Below are positions 33,383 to 44,051 of a DNA stretch of 64,000 nt, piece by piece. The translations under genes were made by a program, and so were the position numbers. Source of the stretch: an uncultured Kordiimonas sp. (GTDB taxonomy: Bacteria; Pseudomonadota; Alphaproteobacteria; Sphingomonadales; Kordiimonadaceae); assembly GCA_947503575.1 (NCBI GenBank), contig CANNDZ010000002.1, positions 248,001 to 312,000 of the forward strand, written 5' to 3'. Numbering within the stretch: the first letter of the stretch is position 1; every line of letters starts with the position of its first letter. Below the pieces are notes generated by a model, which was not told where the DNA came from, did no database searches, and saw only the letters and a list, made by a program, of their open reading frames with translations.

Positions 33383-35503
33383 ATGAGTGAGTCAGCGTCT
33401 GAAGAGCAGCCAGCGGGAGGAGGCACCGGCAATGTAGCCGTCGCCAACTTCCTGAACGCGCTCAAGAGCACGGATATCGCCTTTGCCGCGGGCATTGTGT
33501 TGATCCTTCTGATGCTGATTATGCCGATGCCAAGCTGGCTGCTTGATATCATGTTGGCGGCCAGCATCACCTTCTCCGTGATGGTCCTGATGACAACCAT
33601 TTTCATCCAGAAGCCGCTGGAATTCAGCAGTTTTCCTACCATCCTACTGATTGCAACAATGTTGCGACTGTCGCTAAACCTTGCGTCCACCCGGCTTATT
33701 TTGTCCGAAGGCCACACCGGGACAGATGCCGCAGGCGATGTTATTCAGGCATTTGGTGAATTCTTGATGGGCGGCGAAGTCGTTATCGGCATCATCGTTT
33801 TCTCGATCCTCGTTATCGTCAATTTTGTCGTGATCACTAAAGGTTCAGGCCGGATCGCTGAAGTTGCGGCCCGCTTCAGTCTGGATGCCATGCCTGGTAA
33901 ACAAATGGCAATTGACGCAGACATGTCATCCGGTTTGATCGACGAGCAGGAAGCCATCAAGCGCCGTAAAGAACTTGAGGATGAAAGCACCTTTTTCGGG
34001 TCGATGGACGGCGCGGCAAAATTTGTGCGCGGGGATGCTGTTGCCGGTATCCTGATTACCGTCATCAATATCGTGGGCGGTATTATCATTGGCGTGGTCA
34101 TCAACGACCTGTCTTTCGCGGAAGCAGGCAGCCGCTATACAATCCTGACGGTTGGTGATGGCCTTGTCTCTCAAATCCCTGCCCTGATTGTGTCCACCGC
34201 CGCTGGTATGCTGGTAACCAAAGCCGGGGTTGACGGCCAAGTAGACAAAGCGCTTTTTGGACAGATGAGCGCTGCCCCCCGTGCACTGGGTGTAACCAGC
34301 GCCCTGCTGTTCACGATGGCCCTATTGCCTGGCATCCCGATGCTGCCTTTCATGCTGCTCGGTGGCACACTGGCCTACACCGCGTTCGCCGCATCGCAGC
34401 GACAACAGCAGGAATCTGACGCCGCCGACCGGGTGAAAGTCGAATCCGAACAAGCGGCCGCACCAGTTGAAGAACCAATTTCAGCAGCACTGGCAATTGA
34501 TCAACTCAGGCTAGAGCTGGGCTACGGCCTGCTGACGCTGATAAATGACGACAGCGGGTTCCGGTTAACTGATCAGATTAAAGCGCTCCGGCGTCAACTT
34601 GCCAGTGAAATGGGCTTTGTCATGCCGTCCGTGCGCATTCTGGATAATATGCAACTGCCGTCCAATAGCTATGTGCTGCGGGTCAAGGAAACCGAGGTAG
34701 GACGCGGTGAAATTCGACCTGGCATGTTGTTGATCATGGACCCTGAGGGCCAGCCTGTTCAAATCGCGGGTGAAGCAACAACAGAACCTGCCTTTGGCCT
34801 GCCGGCAACATGGGTTGACCCGGGCAGCCGGGAAGAAGCCAACTTCCGGGGCTACACGGTTGTTGATGCACCCACGGTCGTAACCACACATTTGACCGAA
34901 GTTATCAAAAACAATATGGCGGATATGCTGTCCTATGCAGAAACGCAAAAACTGTTGGAAGACTTGCCGGGCGAACACCAGAAACTGATTACCGATATTG
35001 TGCCGAGCAACATTACCACATCAGGTATCCAGCGTGTGTTGCAAGCCCTGTTGGTCGAGCGTGTGTCTATCCGCGACCTGCCAACCATTCTGGAAGGCAT
35101 TGCAGAAGCAACCGGCTTCACTCAAAACATTGTAAACATCACAGAGCATGTGCGTACACGGATTGGTCGTCAGCTTTGCTCGGCCTACGCCAACCCGGAC
35201 GGGTTGGTGCCACTGATTACTCTGTCGCCCGAGTGGGAACAAGCCTTTGCAGAAAGCCTGGTTGGCCAGGGGGAAGAAAAACAGCTTGCCATGGCACCAA
35301 CCAAACTTCAGGAATTTATCAACTCGGTGCGTCTTATCTATGATCAACAAGCTGAAAAAGGCGAACAGCCCGTCATGCTGACGAGCCCACTTGTGCGGCC
35401 TTATGTGCGCTCAATCATCGAGCGCTTCCGTCCGGCCACGGTTATCATGAGCCAAAACGAAATTCACCCGCAGGCAAAAATCAGGACCCTTGGCCAGATT
35501 TAG
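33383..35503 (+). CDS. flhA: Flagellar export apparatus protein FlhA
   Basis: A 706-residue component of the type III export gate. The N-terminal half (about 25-320) has seven or eight membrane helices, including the conserved MLRLSLNLASTRLILSEG block. The cytoplasmic half (about 345-706) docks substrates and chaperones, with VTGFTQNIVNITEHVRTRI-type conserved helices near the end. No Shine-Dalgarno is obvious before 33383. It is followed by flhF and flhG, a common order. Confidence 0.96.
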   Translation: MSESASEEQPAGGGTGNVAVANFLNALKSTDIAFAAGIVLILLMLIMPMPSWLLDIMLAASITFSVMVLMTTIFIQKPLEFSSFPTILLIATMLRLSLNLASTRLILSEGHTGTDAAGDVIQAFGEFLMGGEVVIGIIVFSILVIVNFVVITKGSGRIAEVAARFSLDAMPGKQMAIDADMSSGLIDEQEAIKRRKELEDESTFFGSMDGAAKFVRGDAVAGILITVINIVGGIIIGVVINDLSFAEAGSRYTILTVGDGLVSQIPALIVSTAAGMLVTKAGVDGQVDKALFGQMSAAPRALGVTSALLFTMALLPGIPMLPFMLLGGTLAYTAFAASQRQQQESDAADRVKVESEQAAAPVEEPISAALAIDQLRLELGYGLLTLINDDSGFRLTDQIKALRRQLASEMGFVMPSVRILDNMQLPSNSYVLRVKETEVGRGEIRPGMLLIMDPEGQPVQIAGEATTEPAFGLPATWVDPGSREEANFRGYTVVDAPTVVTTHLTEVIKNNMADMLSYAETQKLLEDLPGEHQKLITDIVPSNITTSGIQRVLQALLVERVSIRDLPTILEGIAEATGFTQNIVNITEHVRTRIGRQLCSAYANPDGLVPLITLSPEWEQAFAESLVGQGEEKQLAMAPTKLQEFINSVRLIYDQQAEKGEQPVMLTSPLVRPYVRSIIERFRPATVIMSQNEIHPQAKIRTLGQI

Positions 35504-35564
35504 GCAGGCGGCAGAACAGTAACAAAGGGTGCAGATGCGCCCATAGTAAAGGATTTGAAAGGTT

Positions 35565-36584
35565 ATGCGTCTTAAGACCTTTCACGCGAAATCGATGCAA
35601 GAGGTCATGGCCGATGTGCGCAATTCGCTCGGTCCTGATGCTATCATTGTGCAGATCGACGAAAGCGGCGTCGGCGTGCGCGTCACAGCTGCAACCGAGG
35701 GTACACCGACACCGGAACCTCCAAAGCAAGCGCCGACCCCGGTGCAGACACCATCAGACTTTGAAATTTCGCATCCTATACCAACAGCGAAAGAATATGA
35801 TTCAGCAGATATTGCCGCTGTTCTTAACCATCATGGACTGCCATTTGAAACGGCGGACCAACTGCGACAGGCGCTGTCCGCCGTACAGGCTGCAAGCCTG
35901 CCCGAAGCTTTTGCAGCAGCCCTTGATACTGTCATCAGATTTAACCCGCTGACAGAAAATACCACACGTCCCATCATGCTGGTCGGTCCACCGGGTGTTG
36001 GAAAAACCATCTCAACTGCAAAACTAACGGCAGATGCATTATTGCATGACCGAACCGTACATCTGGTCACTACCGATACAGTCAAGGCAGGCGGCGTGCA
36101 GCAACTTGATCATTTCGCTGAGTTGATGAAACAAACCGTATCAACGGCCGAAACACCAGACGAACTTGCAGCGGTATTGCGTGCCCGCAGTACACCCGCC
36201 GATGTAACACTGATCGATACAGCCGGAACGAACCCGTTCGACATGAACGAGTTGAAAACCCTGCTGCATTTTATTCAGGCTGTGGACGCCGAACCTGTGC
36301 TGGTAATGCCTGCCGGGCTTGACCCGCTGGATGCGCAGGAAATGGCAGGCGTGTTTGCCCGTATGGGCTGCCAGCGTTTTATTGCAACACGGCTGGATGC
36401 GGCCCGGCGGTATGCAGGTCTTATTATGGCAGCACGCCCGGGTTTCCTATCGCTTGCAGCCTTCAGTCGCAGCCCCTTTGTCGCTGACGGGCTAGAGCCT
36501 GCAACACCGGGCAATTTTTCCCGTCTTTTAACAGCGCTCCCCGGCCGCAACAGCCTTAATGAACGAAATGAGCACACGCCATGA
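35565..36584 (+). CDS. flhF: Flagellar biosynthesis GTPase FlhF
   Basis: A 339-residue SRP-type GTPase. A basic N terminus (MRLKTFHAKSMQEVMADVR) and a Pro-rich linker lead to the N and G domains. G1 is GPPGVGKTISTAKL (from about 141), and the DTAG motif is in TLIDTAGTNPFD (about 219). FlhF places the first flagellar components at the cell pole, so the organism is probably polarly flagellated. The last four bases overlap flhG. Confidence 0.9.
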   Translation: MRLKTFHAKSMQEVMADVRNSLGPDAIIVQIDESGVGVRVTAATEGTPTPEPPKQAPTPVQTPSDFEISHPIPTAKEYDSADIAAVLNHHGLPFETADQLRQALSAVQAASLPEAFAAALDTVIRFNPLTENTTRPIMLVGPPGVGKTISTAKLTADALLHDRTVHLVTTDTVKAGGVQQLDHFAELMKQTVSTAETPDELAAVLRARSTPADVTLIDTAGTNPFDMNELKTLLHFIQAVDAEPVLVMPAGLDPLDAQEMAGVFARMGCQRFIATRLDAARRYAGLIMAARPGFLSLAAFSRSPFVADGLEPATPGNFSRLLTALPGRNSLNERNEHTP

Positions 36585-37348
36585 CCGAGCAACCCTCTCC
36601 CGAAAGTCGCCTTATCACCATTGCATCTGGCAAGGGTGGTGTCGGTAAAACCTGGCTTTCCGTAACGCTGGCTCATGCGCTGGCAAGCGCGGGTGCCCGT
36701 ACTTTGTTATTCGATGGGGACCTTGGCCTTGCCAATGTGGACATTCAACTTGGCCTAATGCCAGAATCTGACCTGGGCGCTGTTTTATCAGGTGGTGCGT
36801 TGCTGCCGGACGTTGTCACCCATTATGCAGATAACGCCGGCGTCAGCTTTGACGTTATCGCTGGCAAGTCGGGTTCAGGCGCCCTCGGCTCCTTGTCATT
36901 GCAAGCGCTTGTCGGCCTGCGGGACGGGCTTAAAGACATGGCAGGTGGCTATGATCACGTGCTGCTGGATCTTGCCGCCGGCGTTGATCCGGCTGTAACA
37001 ACCCTATCTGATCATGGTGGTCGTATCATTGTGGTTATGACCGGCGATCCAACGTCGCTGACCGATGCTTATGCATTTATCAAGCTTGCTATTGGTCGCA
37101 ACCCCGGCGCTGACATCTCGATTGTGGTGAATAATGTAGCCACAAAAAAAGACGGTGAGAAAGCGTATGACGCTATCAAACGAGCCGCCGAAGGATTTTT
37201 AAAGATTTCGCCGCCGTTGGTGGGTATTATCAAAACAGACAGCAAAGTGGTAGACGCAATCCGCGCACAAATGCCATTGCTGGCGCGGCACCCCCAAGCG
37301 GAGGCTGCCCAAGATGTAAAGGCGTTGGCAGCCCGCTTAACAGCTTAA
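36581..37348 (+). CDS. flhG: MinD/ParA-type ATPase FlhG
   Basis: A 255-residue ATPase with the deviant Walker A SGKGGVGKT (16-24), FDGDLGLANVDIQLG and LDLAAGVDP. FlhG limits flagellar number by acting on FlhF and, in some bacteria, on a sigma-54 activator. It starts with an ATGA overlap with flhF. The next gene follows 27 bases later. Confidence 0.9.
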   Translation: MTEQPSPESRLITIASGKGGVGKTWLSVTLAHALASAGARTLLFDGDLGLANVDIQLGLMPESDLGAVLSGGALLPDVVTHYADNAGVSFDVIAGKSGSGALGSLSLQALVGLRDGLKDMAGGYDHVLLDLAAGVDPAVTTLSDHGGRIIVVMTGDPTSLTDAYAFIKLAIGRNPGADISIVVNNVATKKDGEKAYDAIKRAAEGFLKISPPLVGIIKTDSKVVDAIRAQMPLLARHPQAEAAQDVKALAARLTA

Positions 37349-37375
37349 CGCGGCCCCAACGTTGGGGAGGCGACC

Positions 37376-39649
37376 ATGAGCGACATCGCTGGCCCACCAG
37401 CCCCAAAGGATGTGCAGCCTTCCGTGCGCGCAACCGACAAAGCCGCCTATGTCGCAAAAGACCCCAACAACCAGCAGTCGCGGCCAGACGACACGCCGCG
37501 CGAGCGAACACCTCAAGACCAACAAGATCAGTTAAAAGCGCGCGACCCTGCCGTTTCCATTGCTGCCACAACGGCACACCTGCAACCAGGCCAGACATTA
37601 AAAAATGAAGTCGAGCGGATTGACGCTGAAGGCCGCCCCATCATAAAGGCTGAAACGGTTACAGTTGCACTAAAGCCCGATGCTGGCCTGAAACCACATG
37701 ACTCTGTGGAGTTGAAAATTGTTGAAGCTGACAAACGGCTGACAGCTGACCTTGTGCTGCGCAACGACCAGCCAATTGATCCCCCCATAAGGCTGTCGGT
37801 TACCGTTATAGAAATCCATGGGGGCGCGGACACGGCAAAAGCTGCGACCCATTTGCCAGAACCAACCGACAAACCGTACAAGGCCCCAGCCCCAACGGCA
37901 GCAATTGTATCAAAGGTGCGACCGGGTGCTGACAGTGTATCAACAGATGTTGCCATGCTGATTGCGAAACAACAGGCAGACGGAAAGCCGGCGACCACCC
38001 CGCCTGCCGCACCGGAGCCGCCATCAGCTGCCTTGCCGCGCGCCAGCAGTGCTGATCTCGCCACACTGATCCAGCAACAACAAGGCCAGGCGCCCGCTAA
38101 AACGCCGCCAGCCAGCACAACCGTGACACCAGCGGCAACCACACCGTTTGCTGCCGCGGAAGGGGCTGGCATAGGACCAGCAATCCCTGCTGTGTCGCTG
38201 GCAGGTGCGAACACTATTGTCCAACTGCTGGACCCTGCGGTGAGCCGGGTTTCGCCCGTTGAGATTGCTACTGTCCTGTCTGTAAAGCCATTAACAGCCG
38301 CTGAGGCACGGGGGTTGCCGGTTGGAACAACCACGCTGTCATCCATTGCCGGACAGACAGGTGAATTGGTGCGACTGGAGACAAGCAGAGGTGATTTTGT
38401 TTTGCCCGCCCAGCCCGCAAGCAGCCTTGCAGGCGAACTGATCCGGTTAGTTGTGGATACTGCAGCTGCAACGCAACCGAAACCAGATAGCCAAAATGCA
38501 CCAACACAATTGCAGGCGCAGTTTACCGCGACCGGGGCCGAGGGGCCTTCACAGCGCGTAACCGCGCTTTTCAACGCCCCTGTTGATGGGCAGCAGGCCA
38601 AGGCAGAACCATCCGCTACCATTCATGCAACCATCACATCCGTTCAAACCAATGGTGTTTTCCTGAGCCCGGACGGCCCCAAAACGGACTATAAGATACA
38701 AACAGATGCCGGCACTGTATTAGTGAGTGCACCGTCTGCGTTTCGGCCAGAAGTGGGGGGCACTGTTGCCCTGAATACCGCCGTCCACGCAACAGCATCA
38801 CCAGTAGTTGAAGGTCCGATATCCCAGCAGGTTCAAGGTGCGCTTCCTCAAAGCATACAGGCCCAAAGCGCACAGCCTCAAAACATGCCGCCCATTACGG
38901 TATCTGCTGACGCGGCCCTTGCGGCGGCGCAAACCATCCCACCGGCGACAATCGTACCTAACATGCTGTCGACATGGCCTGCGATGGAAGAGAGCGTTGC
39001 CGCCCTTGCAAGCGCTGGTACGTTGGTCGCTGGTGCAGACAGCCTTGCCGCCAAATCGGCGCAGGGCGGCGGCAAACTGACGAACAGTTTGTTGTTCTTT
39101 TTGGCTGCAGCGGGACGCGGCGGACCGACCGCGTGGTTGGGCCAAGGGGCCGAACGGGCGCTTGCAGCCGCATCTCCGGCCCTACTCAAAAGCCTGCAAT
39201 CGGACATTCGGCGCATGGCGTCCCTGCCAGGCGAAACCATTGGCGACTGGCGCCCCATAGTTCTGCCATTTGACGCCCGCCCCGGCGAAGTGCCGCTCGC
39301 TGCCTTGCTGGTACAAGCCCATGACGATATTGATCCAGACGAAGAAAATGGCCCAAGAAAAGACGACGGCGAAGACAACGACAAAAGCCAACGCTTCATC
39401 TTGCAGGTACAGTTTTCTGTGCTCGGTGATATTCAATTGGATGGCAATATCCGAAAAACACAATTTGACATGACCGTTCGCAGCGCTGGGCAGTTTTCAC
39501 TCGATCTGAAACAGGATTTGGAAAACCTGTTTACAAGCGCGCTGTCAGCAAACGGATATACGGGTGGTTTGGCCTTTCAAGAAAATGCCACCTTCCCCGT
39601 GGACGCAGCCGCGATGATTGAACAACACCTTCGGCAGCATCCATCGTAA
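37376..39649 (+). CDS. Large FliK-like protein, probable flagellar function
   Basis: A 757-residue Ala/Pro/Thr-rich protein. The first ~560 residues are low-complexity, with short ordered islands (for example KNEVERIDAEGRPIIKAET). The C-terminal ~85 residues (from about QRFILQVQFSVLGDIQLDG to RSAGQFSLDLKQDL) resemble the Flg_hook domain of hook-length control proteins. Gene order (27 bases after flhG) supports a flagellar role. A clear FliK already exists at 22558, so this may be a second ruler, a length modulator or an export substrate. No signal peptide is seen. Confidence 0.65.
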   Translation: MSDIAGPPAPKDVQPSVRATDKAAYVAKDPNNQQSRPDDTPRERTPQDQQDQLKARDPAVSIAATTAHLQPGQTLKNEVERIDAEGRPIIKAETVTVALKPDAGLKPHDSVELKIVEADKRLTADLVLRNDQPIDPPIRLSVTVIEIHGGADTAKAATHLPEPTDKPYKAPAPTAAIVSKVRPGADSVSTDVAMLIAKQQADGKPATTPPAAPEPPSAALPRASSADLATLIQQQQGQAPAKTPPASTTVTPAATTPFAAAEGAGIGPAIPAVSLAGANTIVQLLDPAVSRVSPVEIATVLSVKPLTAAEARGLPVGTTTLSSIAGQTGELVRLETSRGDFVLPAQPASSLAGELIRLVVDTAAATQPKPDSQNAPTQLQAQFTATGAEGPSQRVTALFNAPVDGQQAKAEPSATIHATITSVQTNGVFLSPDGPKTDYKIQTDAGTVLVSAPSAFRPEVGGTVALNTAVHATASPVVEGPISQQVQGALPQSIQAQSAQPQNMPPITVSADAALAAAQTIPPATIVPNMLSTWPAMEESVAALASAGTLVAGADSLAAKSAQGGGKLTNSLLFFLAAAGRGGPTAWLGQGAERALAAASPALLKSLQSDIRRMASLPGETIGDWRPIVLPFDARPGEVPLAALLVQAHDDIDPDEENGPRKDDGEDNDKSQRFILQVQFSVLGDIQLDGNIRKTQFDMTVRSAGQFSLDLKQDLENLFTSALSANGYTGGLAFQENATFPVDAAAMIEQHLRQHPS

Positions 39650-39809
39650 ATCTATTGCATAAAACGGTACTTTTTTCTGTTCTGACCGGTTAGCAAAAAC
39701 AACTTGCTTTTGATCAAGCCCAAGCTGATGGTTAGCGCCGTTCCGATGGATATTACTTTCTGGTGACTGTTGCTTTCTGATAGCCATCGCCTTTTTAAAA
39801 AGGAAATTT

Positions 39810-40712
39810 ATGGGTGTCGTTCTGGCATTTGCGGCCTGTGTCCTGATTTGGGGGTCCACATGGTACGGAATTGAGTTCCAGCTTGGTGTTGTTGCCAAGG
39901 AATGGTCCGTTGCCTACCGGTTTGCGCTGGCCGCCGTTCTGCTTCAGGGTTGGTGTTTGCTGCGAGGGTTAAGGCCGCATTTCAGCCGCCGCGCTCATGC
40001 CGCTGCCGCCGGGACAGGCATCTTTCTGTTCGGCCTCAACTATCTTCTGATGTACGCAGGCACAGAGTATTTGACATCCGGGCTGGTGTCTGTGGCGTTT
40101 TCCATGCTGTCGTTAATGAATATTCTGTCATCGCGCATTTTCCTGAAGGCCCCGGTACAATGGTCCGTCCTTGCCGCCGCGCTGCTGGGTATTGCGGGTC
40201 TAGCGCTGGTATTCAGCCAAGAGATTACGCAGTTTAGCTTGGGCGATACGACATTGATTGGCCTTGTGTTTTGCCTGAGCGGTACAGTGATCGCATCATT
40301 TGGCAATACAATCGCAGCCTCTGAAACGGCGAAAACACTGCCAATCTTGCCTTTTACCGCGCTTGGGCTTTTTTACAGCGCGGGCTTCAACTTCGTTATC
40401 GCGCTGGCATCTGGCGAGCCGATAAATTTTGACCCCAGCATGCCCTATGTTGTTTCACTGCTTTTCCTGACCGTTTTTGGGACGATTATCGCCTTTACAG
40501 TATATTTGTGGTTGATCAGCCAGGTTGGCGTTGCACGCGCAGGCTACGTGTCAGTTGTCATGCCGCTGGTGGCGCTGACCATATCAACCATCTTTGAAGG
40601 CTTTGAATGGTCTACAGCGGCATTGGGGGGATTGGTGTTAATTGTAACAGGCAATGCCCTAATGGTCGGCCTGAGGGCCAAGAAAAAGCCAGTGCCTTCC
40701 CTGGCGCCTTAG
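39810..40712 (+). CDS. EamA/DMT-family transporter
   Basis: A 300-residue inner-membrane protein with about ten helices in two EamA repeats; GSTWYGIEFQLGVV and the second-half LVILTISTIFEG-type helices are typical. It probably exports a metabolite, substrate unknown. AAAAAGGAA precedes the ATG. It is convergent with the aminotransferase gene. It interrupts the flagellar block and is not obviously related to it. Confidence 0.88.
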   Translation: MGVVLAFAACVLIWGSTWYGIEFQLGVVAKEWSVAYRFALAAVLLQGWCLLRGLRPHFSRRAHAAAAGTGIFLFGLNYLLMYAGTEYLTSGLVSVAFSMLSLMNILSSRIFLKAPVQWSVLAAALLGIAGLALVFSQEITQFSLGDTTLIGLVFCLSGTVIASFGNTIAASETAKTLPILPFTALGLFYSAGFNFVIALASGEPINFDPSMPYVVSLLFLTVFGTIIAFTVYLWLISQVGVARAGYVSVVMPLVALTISTIFEGFEWSTAALGGLVLIVTGNALMVGLRAKKKPVPSLAP

Positions 40713-40726
40713 GCTCCAGATGACCC

Positions 40727-42121
40727 TTACGATTGCGCCGACAAGGCCGCATACACATCATTGCAGGCTTCTTTCAACACAGAAGCAATCATGTCCATTT
40801 CTGCATGGCTGATAATAAAGGGCGGGCACATCACGACAACATTTCCTGTAGGCCGAACAATGAGACCGCGCATTAACGCCCCCTGCCCGACATGGTCACA
40901 AATCGCCATTTCTGTAGGATATTGCTCCCGCGTGTTTTTGTCTTTGGTCAGTTCAATCGCCGCCATAAGACCGCGCACACGCACTTCACCAACAAGGGGA
41001 TGATCTTCCAGCGCACCCTTCAGAACTTTTTCAAAATAAGGCCCTTTGTCGTTGCGGATCGCATCCACCATACCTTCCTCTTCGATCAACATCAGGTTCT
41101 TAAGCGCCACCGCACAGGTAACCGGGTGCCCGGACGTGGTAAACCCGTGCTGTAAAAGGCCCAGTTTGTTTTCCAACACGTCGGCTACGTCGTCGGAAAT
41201 TGCGGTTGCTGCCACAGGCACGTAAGACGATGACAGGCCTTTCGCCAGCGTCATAATATCGGCATTAAACCCGAAAGACTGTTGGCCGAACCAGTGACCA
41301 GAGCGCCCAAAGCCAGAAACAACCTCGTCCGCAATTAACAGCACGCCGTATTTGCGGCAGATGCGTTCCACTTCCGGCCAGTATGTTTCTGGCGGGATAA
41401 TAATGCCCATTGTCCCCTGAACTGGCTCACCAATGAAGGCCGCGACATTTTCCGGCCCCGCCTCCAGAATGGTGTCTTCGACTGACTTGGCCGCCGCAAG
41501 ACCAAAGTCTTGAGGGCTCATGTCGCCGCCTTCACGGTACCAATAGGGTGCTTTTGCATGCAAAACGTGCATCGAGTCTGCAAAACCGAACTGAGTGGCC
41601 ATGGCGTGATTACCGTTCAGGGCCGCTGTCGCAATCGTGCTGCCATGATACGCATAGTCCCGCGTGATGATGGCTTTTCGGTTGGGTTCACCTTTTTGCT
41701 GCCAGTAAACCGAAACCAGTTTAAGTGCTGTTTCCACCGCCTCGGACCCTGAATTGGACAGGAAAACCTTATTCATATGGTCAGGTGCCAGTGAGGAAAT
41801 TTTCTGCGTCAATGACGCCGCGTAAGGGTTCGTGACAGCAGAAAAGCTGTGATAATATGACAGCTTGCCCATCACATGGGCGGCAACATCCGCCAATTCT
41901 TTGCGCCCATAGCCAATATTAACGCAGCCCAAACCCGCCATAGCATCGAGAAGCTTGATCTGCTGACCTTTGACATAACAGCCCTCGGCAGAGTCAATGA
42001 TAAAGGGCGGCGATTGCTTAAGAGCATCCGGGTCAGTGAAAGAATGCAGATGATGCTGTCGGTCATAGGCCTGAAGCTGCTCCAGCGTCATAGAACTCAT
42101 AAAATCCGGTTGATGGTTCAC
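40727..42121 (-). CDS. Class III (omega-) aminotransferase
   Basis: A 464-residue PLP enzyme of aminotransferase class III, likely an omega-amino acid or diamine:pyruvate transaminase. NSGSEAVETALK (from about 123) holds the phosphate-binding segment, and Asp265 in LIADEVVSGFGRSG contacts the pyridine ring. Lys294 in LAKGLSSS is the Schiff-base lysine. Exact substrates cannot be told. It is convergent with the DMT transporter by 15 bases. Confidence 0.9.
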   Translation of the reverse strand: MNHQPDFMSSMTLEQLQAYDRQHHLHSFTDPDALKQSPPFIIDSAEGCYVKGQQIKLLDAMAGLGCVNIGYGRKELADVAAHVMGKLSYYHSFSAVTNPYAASLTQKISSLAPDHMNKVFLSNSGSEAVETALKLVSVYWQQKGEPNRKAIITRDYAYHGSTIATAALNGNHAMATQFGFADSMHVLHAKAPYWYREGGDMSPQDFGLAAAKSVEDTILEAGPENVAAFIGEPVQGTMGIIIPPETYWPEVERICRKYGVLLIADEVVSGFGRSGHWFGQQSFGFNADIMTLAKGLSSSYVPVAATAISDDVADVLENKLGLLQHGFTTSGHPVTCAVALKNLMLIEEEGMVDAIRNDKGPYFEKVLKGALEDHPLVGEVRVRGLMAAIELTKDKNTREQYPTEMAICDHVGQGALMRGLIVRPTGNVVVMCPPFIISHAEMDMIASVLKEACNDVYAALSAQS

Positions 42122-42206
42122 ATTTTATCCTTCCAAGGCGCGCGTTGCCGCAAAATCTTGTTTTCGCAATGCAAAGAGCGGGCCCAATCAATCATTCATA
42201 CTGGCA

Positions 42207-42623
42207 TTAAGGTGCCGCGTTCTTCTCAAACGCTTGAAGCCCCAATTCATCAAGTTCGTTTTGTTCCTGGCGCTGAATTTCCTTGCGTTTGCGCTCAAGC
42301 TGCCGTTTTTCCGCTATCTCAAGGGTTTTCAACTCCCGGAAAGCCTCGGAGACCACATCCTGCTTGTCGGTGATTTCTTCGTCTTTTTTGCGCAAGTCTT
42401 CATTGAGCCAGGCCTTTTTCTTGCGCGAGCCTTCAATGTAGGCCCCCAGCGTCATAGAAGAAATATCACTGTCCCGGATCGCTTGCTGGGCCTGCATCTC
42501 CGCGTTCAGGGCCTCAATCGATGCAACGATTTCCGTGCGCTCCCCCTGAAGCATCGCAAGTTCGCGGCGCTTTTCATCAAGCTGCCATTTCCGGAACCGT
42601 ATGATGCCCGCCAATTCAGCCAT
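42207..42623 (-). CDS. fliJ: FliJ-like flagellar export coiled-coil protein
   Basis: A 138-residue, highly charged helical protein. It is almost entirely predicted coiled coil (about 8-125), with the FliJ-like opening IRFRKWQLDEKRRELAML. FliJ is the stalk-like partner of the FliI ATPase and couples it to FlhA. It follows fliI by 15 bases. The family is defined mainly by shape, so the name rests on position. Confidence 0.85.
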   Translation of the reverse strand: MAELAGIIRFRKWQLDEKRRELAMLQGERTEIVASIEALNAEMQAQQAIRDSDISSMTLGAYIEGSRKKKAWLNEDLRKKDEEITDKQDVVSEAFRELKTLEIAEKRQLERKRKEIQRQEQNELDELGLQAFEKNAAP

Positions 42624-42638
42624 GATGCGCCAATTTCA

Positions 42639-44024
42639 TTATGCTTGTGCCTGCTGCGCGGCACTCGGCTGCAAAGCATTGAGGGCATCCGCCAGCATCT
42701 GCCCTGCGGGACCATTTTGCAAAATTGCCTGCAACTGTTCATACCCATCCAAAATTGATGTTTTATCGTCTTTCCATTGGCCTAGGTATTCTTCTAGTCC
42801 CTGGTTGTACTCGATCGCCGCATCCACTTCCGGGTTGCTGCCCATCCGATACGCACCGAGCCGGATCATTTCTTCCATATCGGCATAGGTGGATAGGAAG
42901 CGCCGCGCTTCCCGCACTAGCAGGTTCTGCCTATCGTCATTACAGCGCGGCATGGTCCGGGATACGGACTTTAGGATATTGATGGCAGGGTAACGCCCGC
43001 GTTCTGCGATGGCACGTTCCATTACGATATGGCCATCCAGAATACCGCGCACGGCGTCTGCGACCGGTTCGTTATGGTCGTCGCCTTCCACCAACACAGT
43101 GAACAGGCCGGTAATGTTACCGCTGCCGCGCGGGCCGGGACCAGCACGCTCCAGCAGCTTTGGCAGTTCGGTGAACACGGTTGGCGTGTAGCCCTTGCTG
43201 GTTGGCGGCTCACCGCCAGCCAAGCCAATTTCCCGCTGGGCCATAGCAAACCGCGTAACGCTGTCCATAAGGCACATAACTTCCGCGCCAGTGTCACGGT
43301 AATGTTCCGCAAGGCTCATGGTAAGATAAGCGGCCTGCCGTCTCATCAACGCACTTTCGTCGGACGTGGCAACCACAACGACCGACCGGGCAAGACCGTC
43401 CTCGCCCAGATCGTCTTCGATAAACTCCTGTACCTCCCGTCCCCGCTCGCCAATCAGGCCGATAACACTGATATCACTGGCAGAATGCCTGGCAATCATG
43501 GACAACAGCACTGACTTGCCAACACCAGAGCCAGAAAAAATACCCATTCGCTGCCCCCGGCAACAGGTGACAAACGTATTCAGCGCGCGAACGCCAAGGT
43601 CAACTTTTTCACCCACCCGTTGCCGGCTATGAGCGGGCGGCGGTGTACCCCGGAGCAATTTAGGCTGATGTCCATGACGGATGGGTCCTTTGCCATCAAT
43701 AGGTTCGCCCAGCGCGTTGACAACACGTCCAAGCCAGCCCTTTGACGGAAACACCATGGGTTCTGATTGGGTTACCAATGCCTTGCAGCCAACGCCGATG
43801 CCTTCAACGGCACCAAATGGCATCGCAAGGGCTGTTTGTTCCCGGAAGCCAATAATTTCAATAGGTACACGGCGGCGGTCACGCGTTTCGACCTCAAGGC
43901 GGGAACCGACAGAGATGTAGTTTCCGATACCGGCCAGTTCAACCAACAAACCACGCACACCCGTTACGCGACCGTAACGACGTTCAGTTTGGATGCGATC
44001 AATTTCCTTGATTAGGCTGCGCAC
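42639..44024 (-). CDS. fliI: Flagellum-specific ATPase FliI
   Basis: A 461-residue ATPase of the flagellar export apparatus, related to F1 beta. Walker A GSGVGKS lies at 165-171, followed by [13 protein letters not shown] and the [21 protein letters not shown] block. I start at GTG 44024 ([12 protein letters not shown]), which has GGGGG five bases upstream; a TTG at 44036 is also in frame. It leads a two-gene operon with fliJ and is divergent from ctrA. Confidence 0.95.
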   Translation of the reverse strand: MRSLIKEIDRIQTERRYGRVTGVRGLLVELAGIGNYISVGSRLEVETRDRRRVPIEIIGFREQTALAMPFGAVEGIGVGCKALVTQSEPMVFPSKGWLGRVVNALGEPIDGKGPIRHGHQPKLLRGTPPPAHSRQRVGEKVDLGVRALNTFVTCCRGQRMGIFSGSGVGKSVLLSMIARHSASDISVIGLIGERGREVQEFIEDDLGEDGLARSVVVVATSDESALMRRQAAYLTMSLAEHYRDTGAEVMCLMDSVTRFAMAQREIGLAGGEPPTSKGYTPTVFTELPKLLERAGPGPRGSGNITGLFTVLVEGDDHNEPVADAVRGILDGHIVMERAIAERGRYPAINILKSVSRTMPRCNDDRQNLLVREARRFLSTYADMEEMIRLGAYRMGSNPEVDAAIEYNQGLEEYLGQWKDDKTSILDGYEQLQAILQNGPAGQMLADALNALQPSAAQQAQA

Positions 44025-44051
44025 GCATGCCCCCAATGACTATTTGCAAGA

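Noticed and set aside
37528-38622. 364-codon minus-strand ORF across the FliK-like gene
   Set aside because: Mirror of the Ala/Pro/Thr-rich repeat region, with no family motif or start signal.
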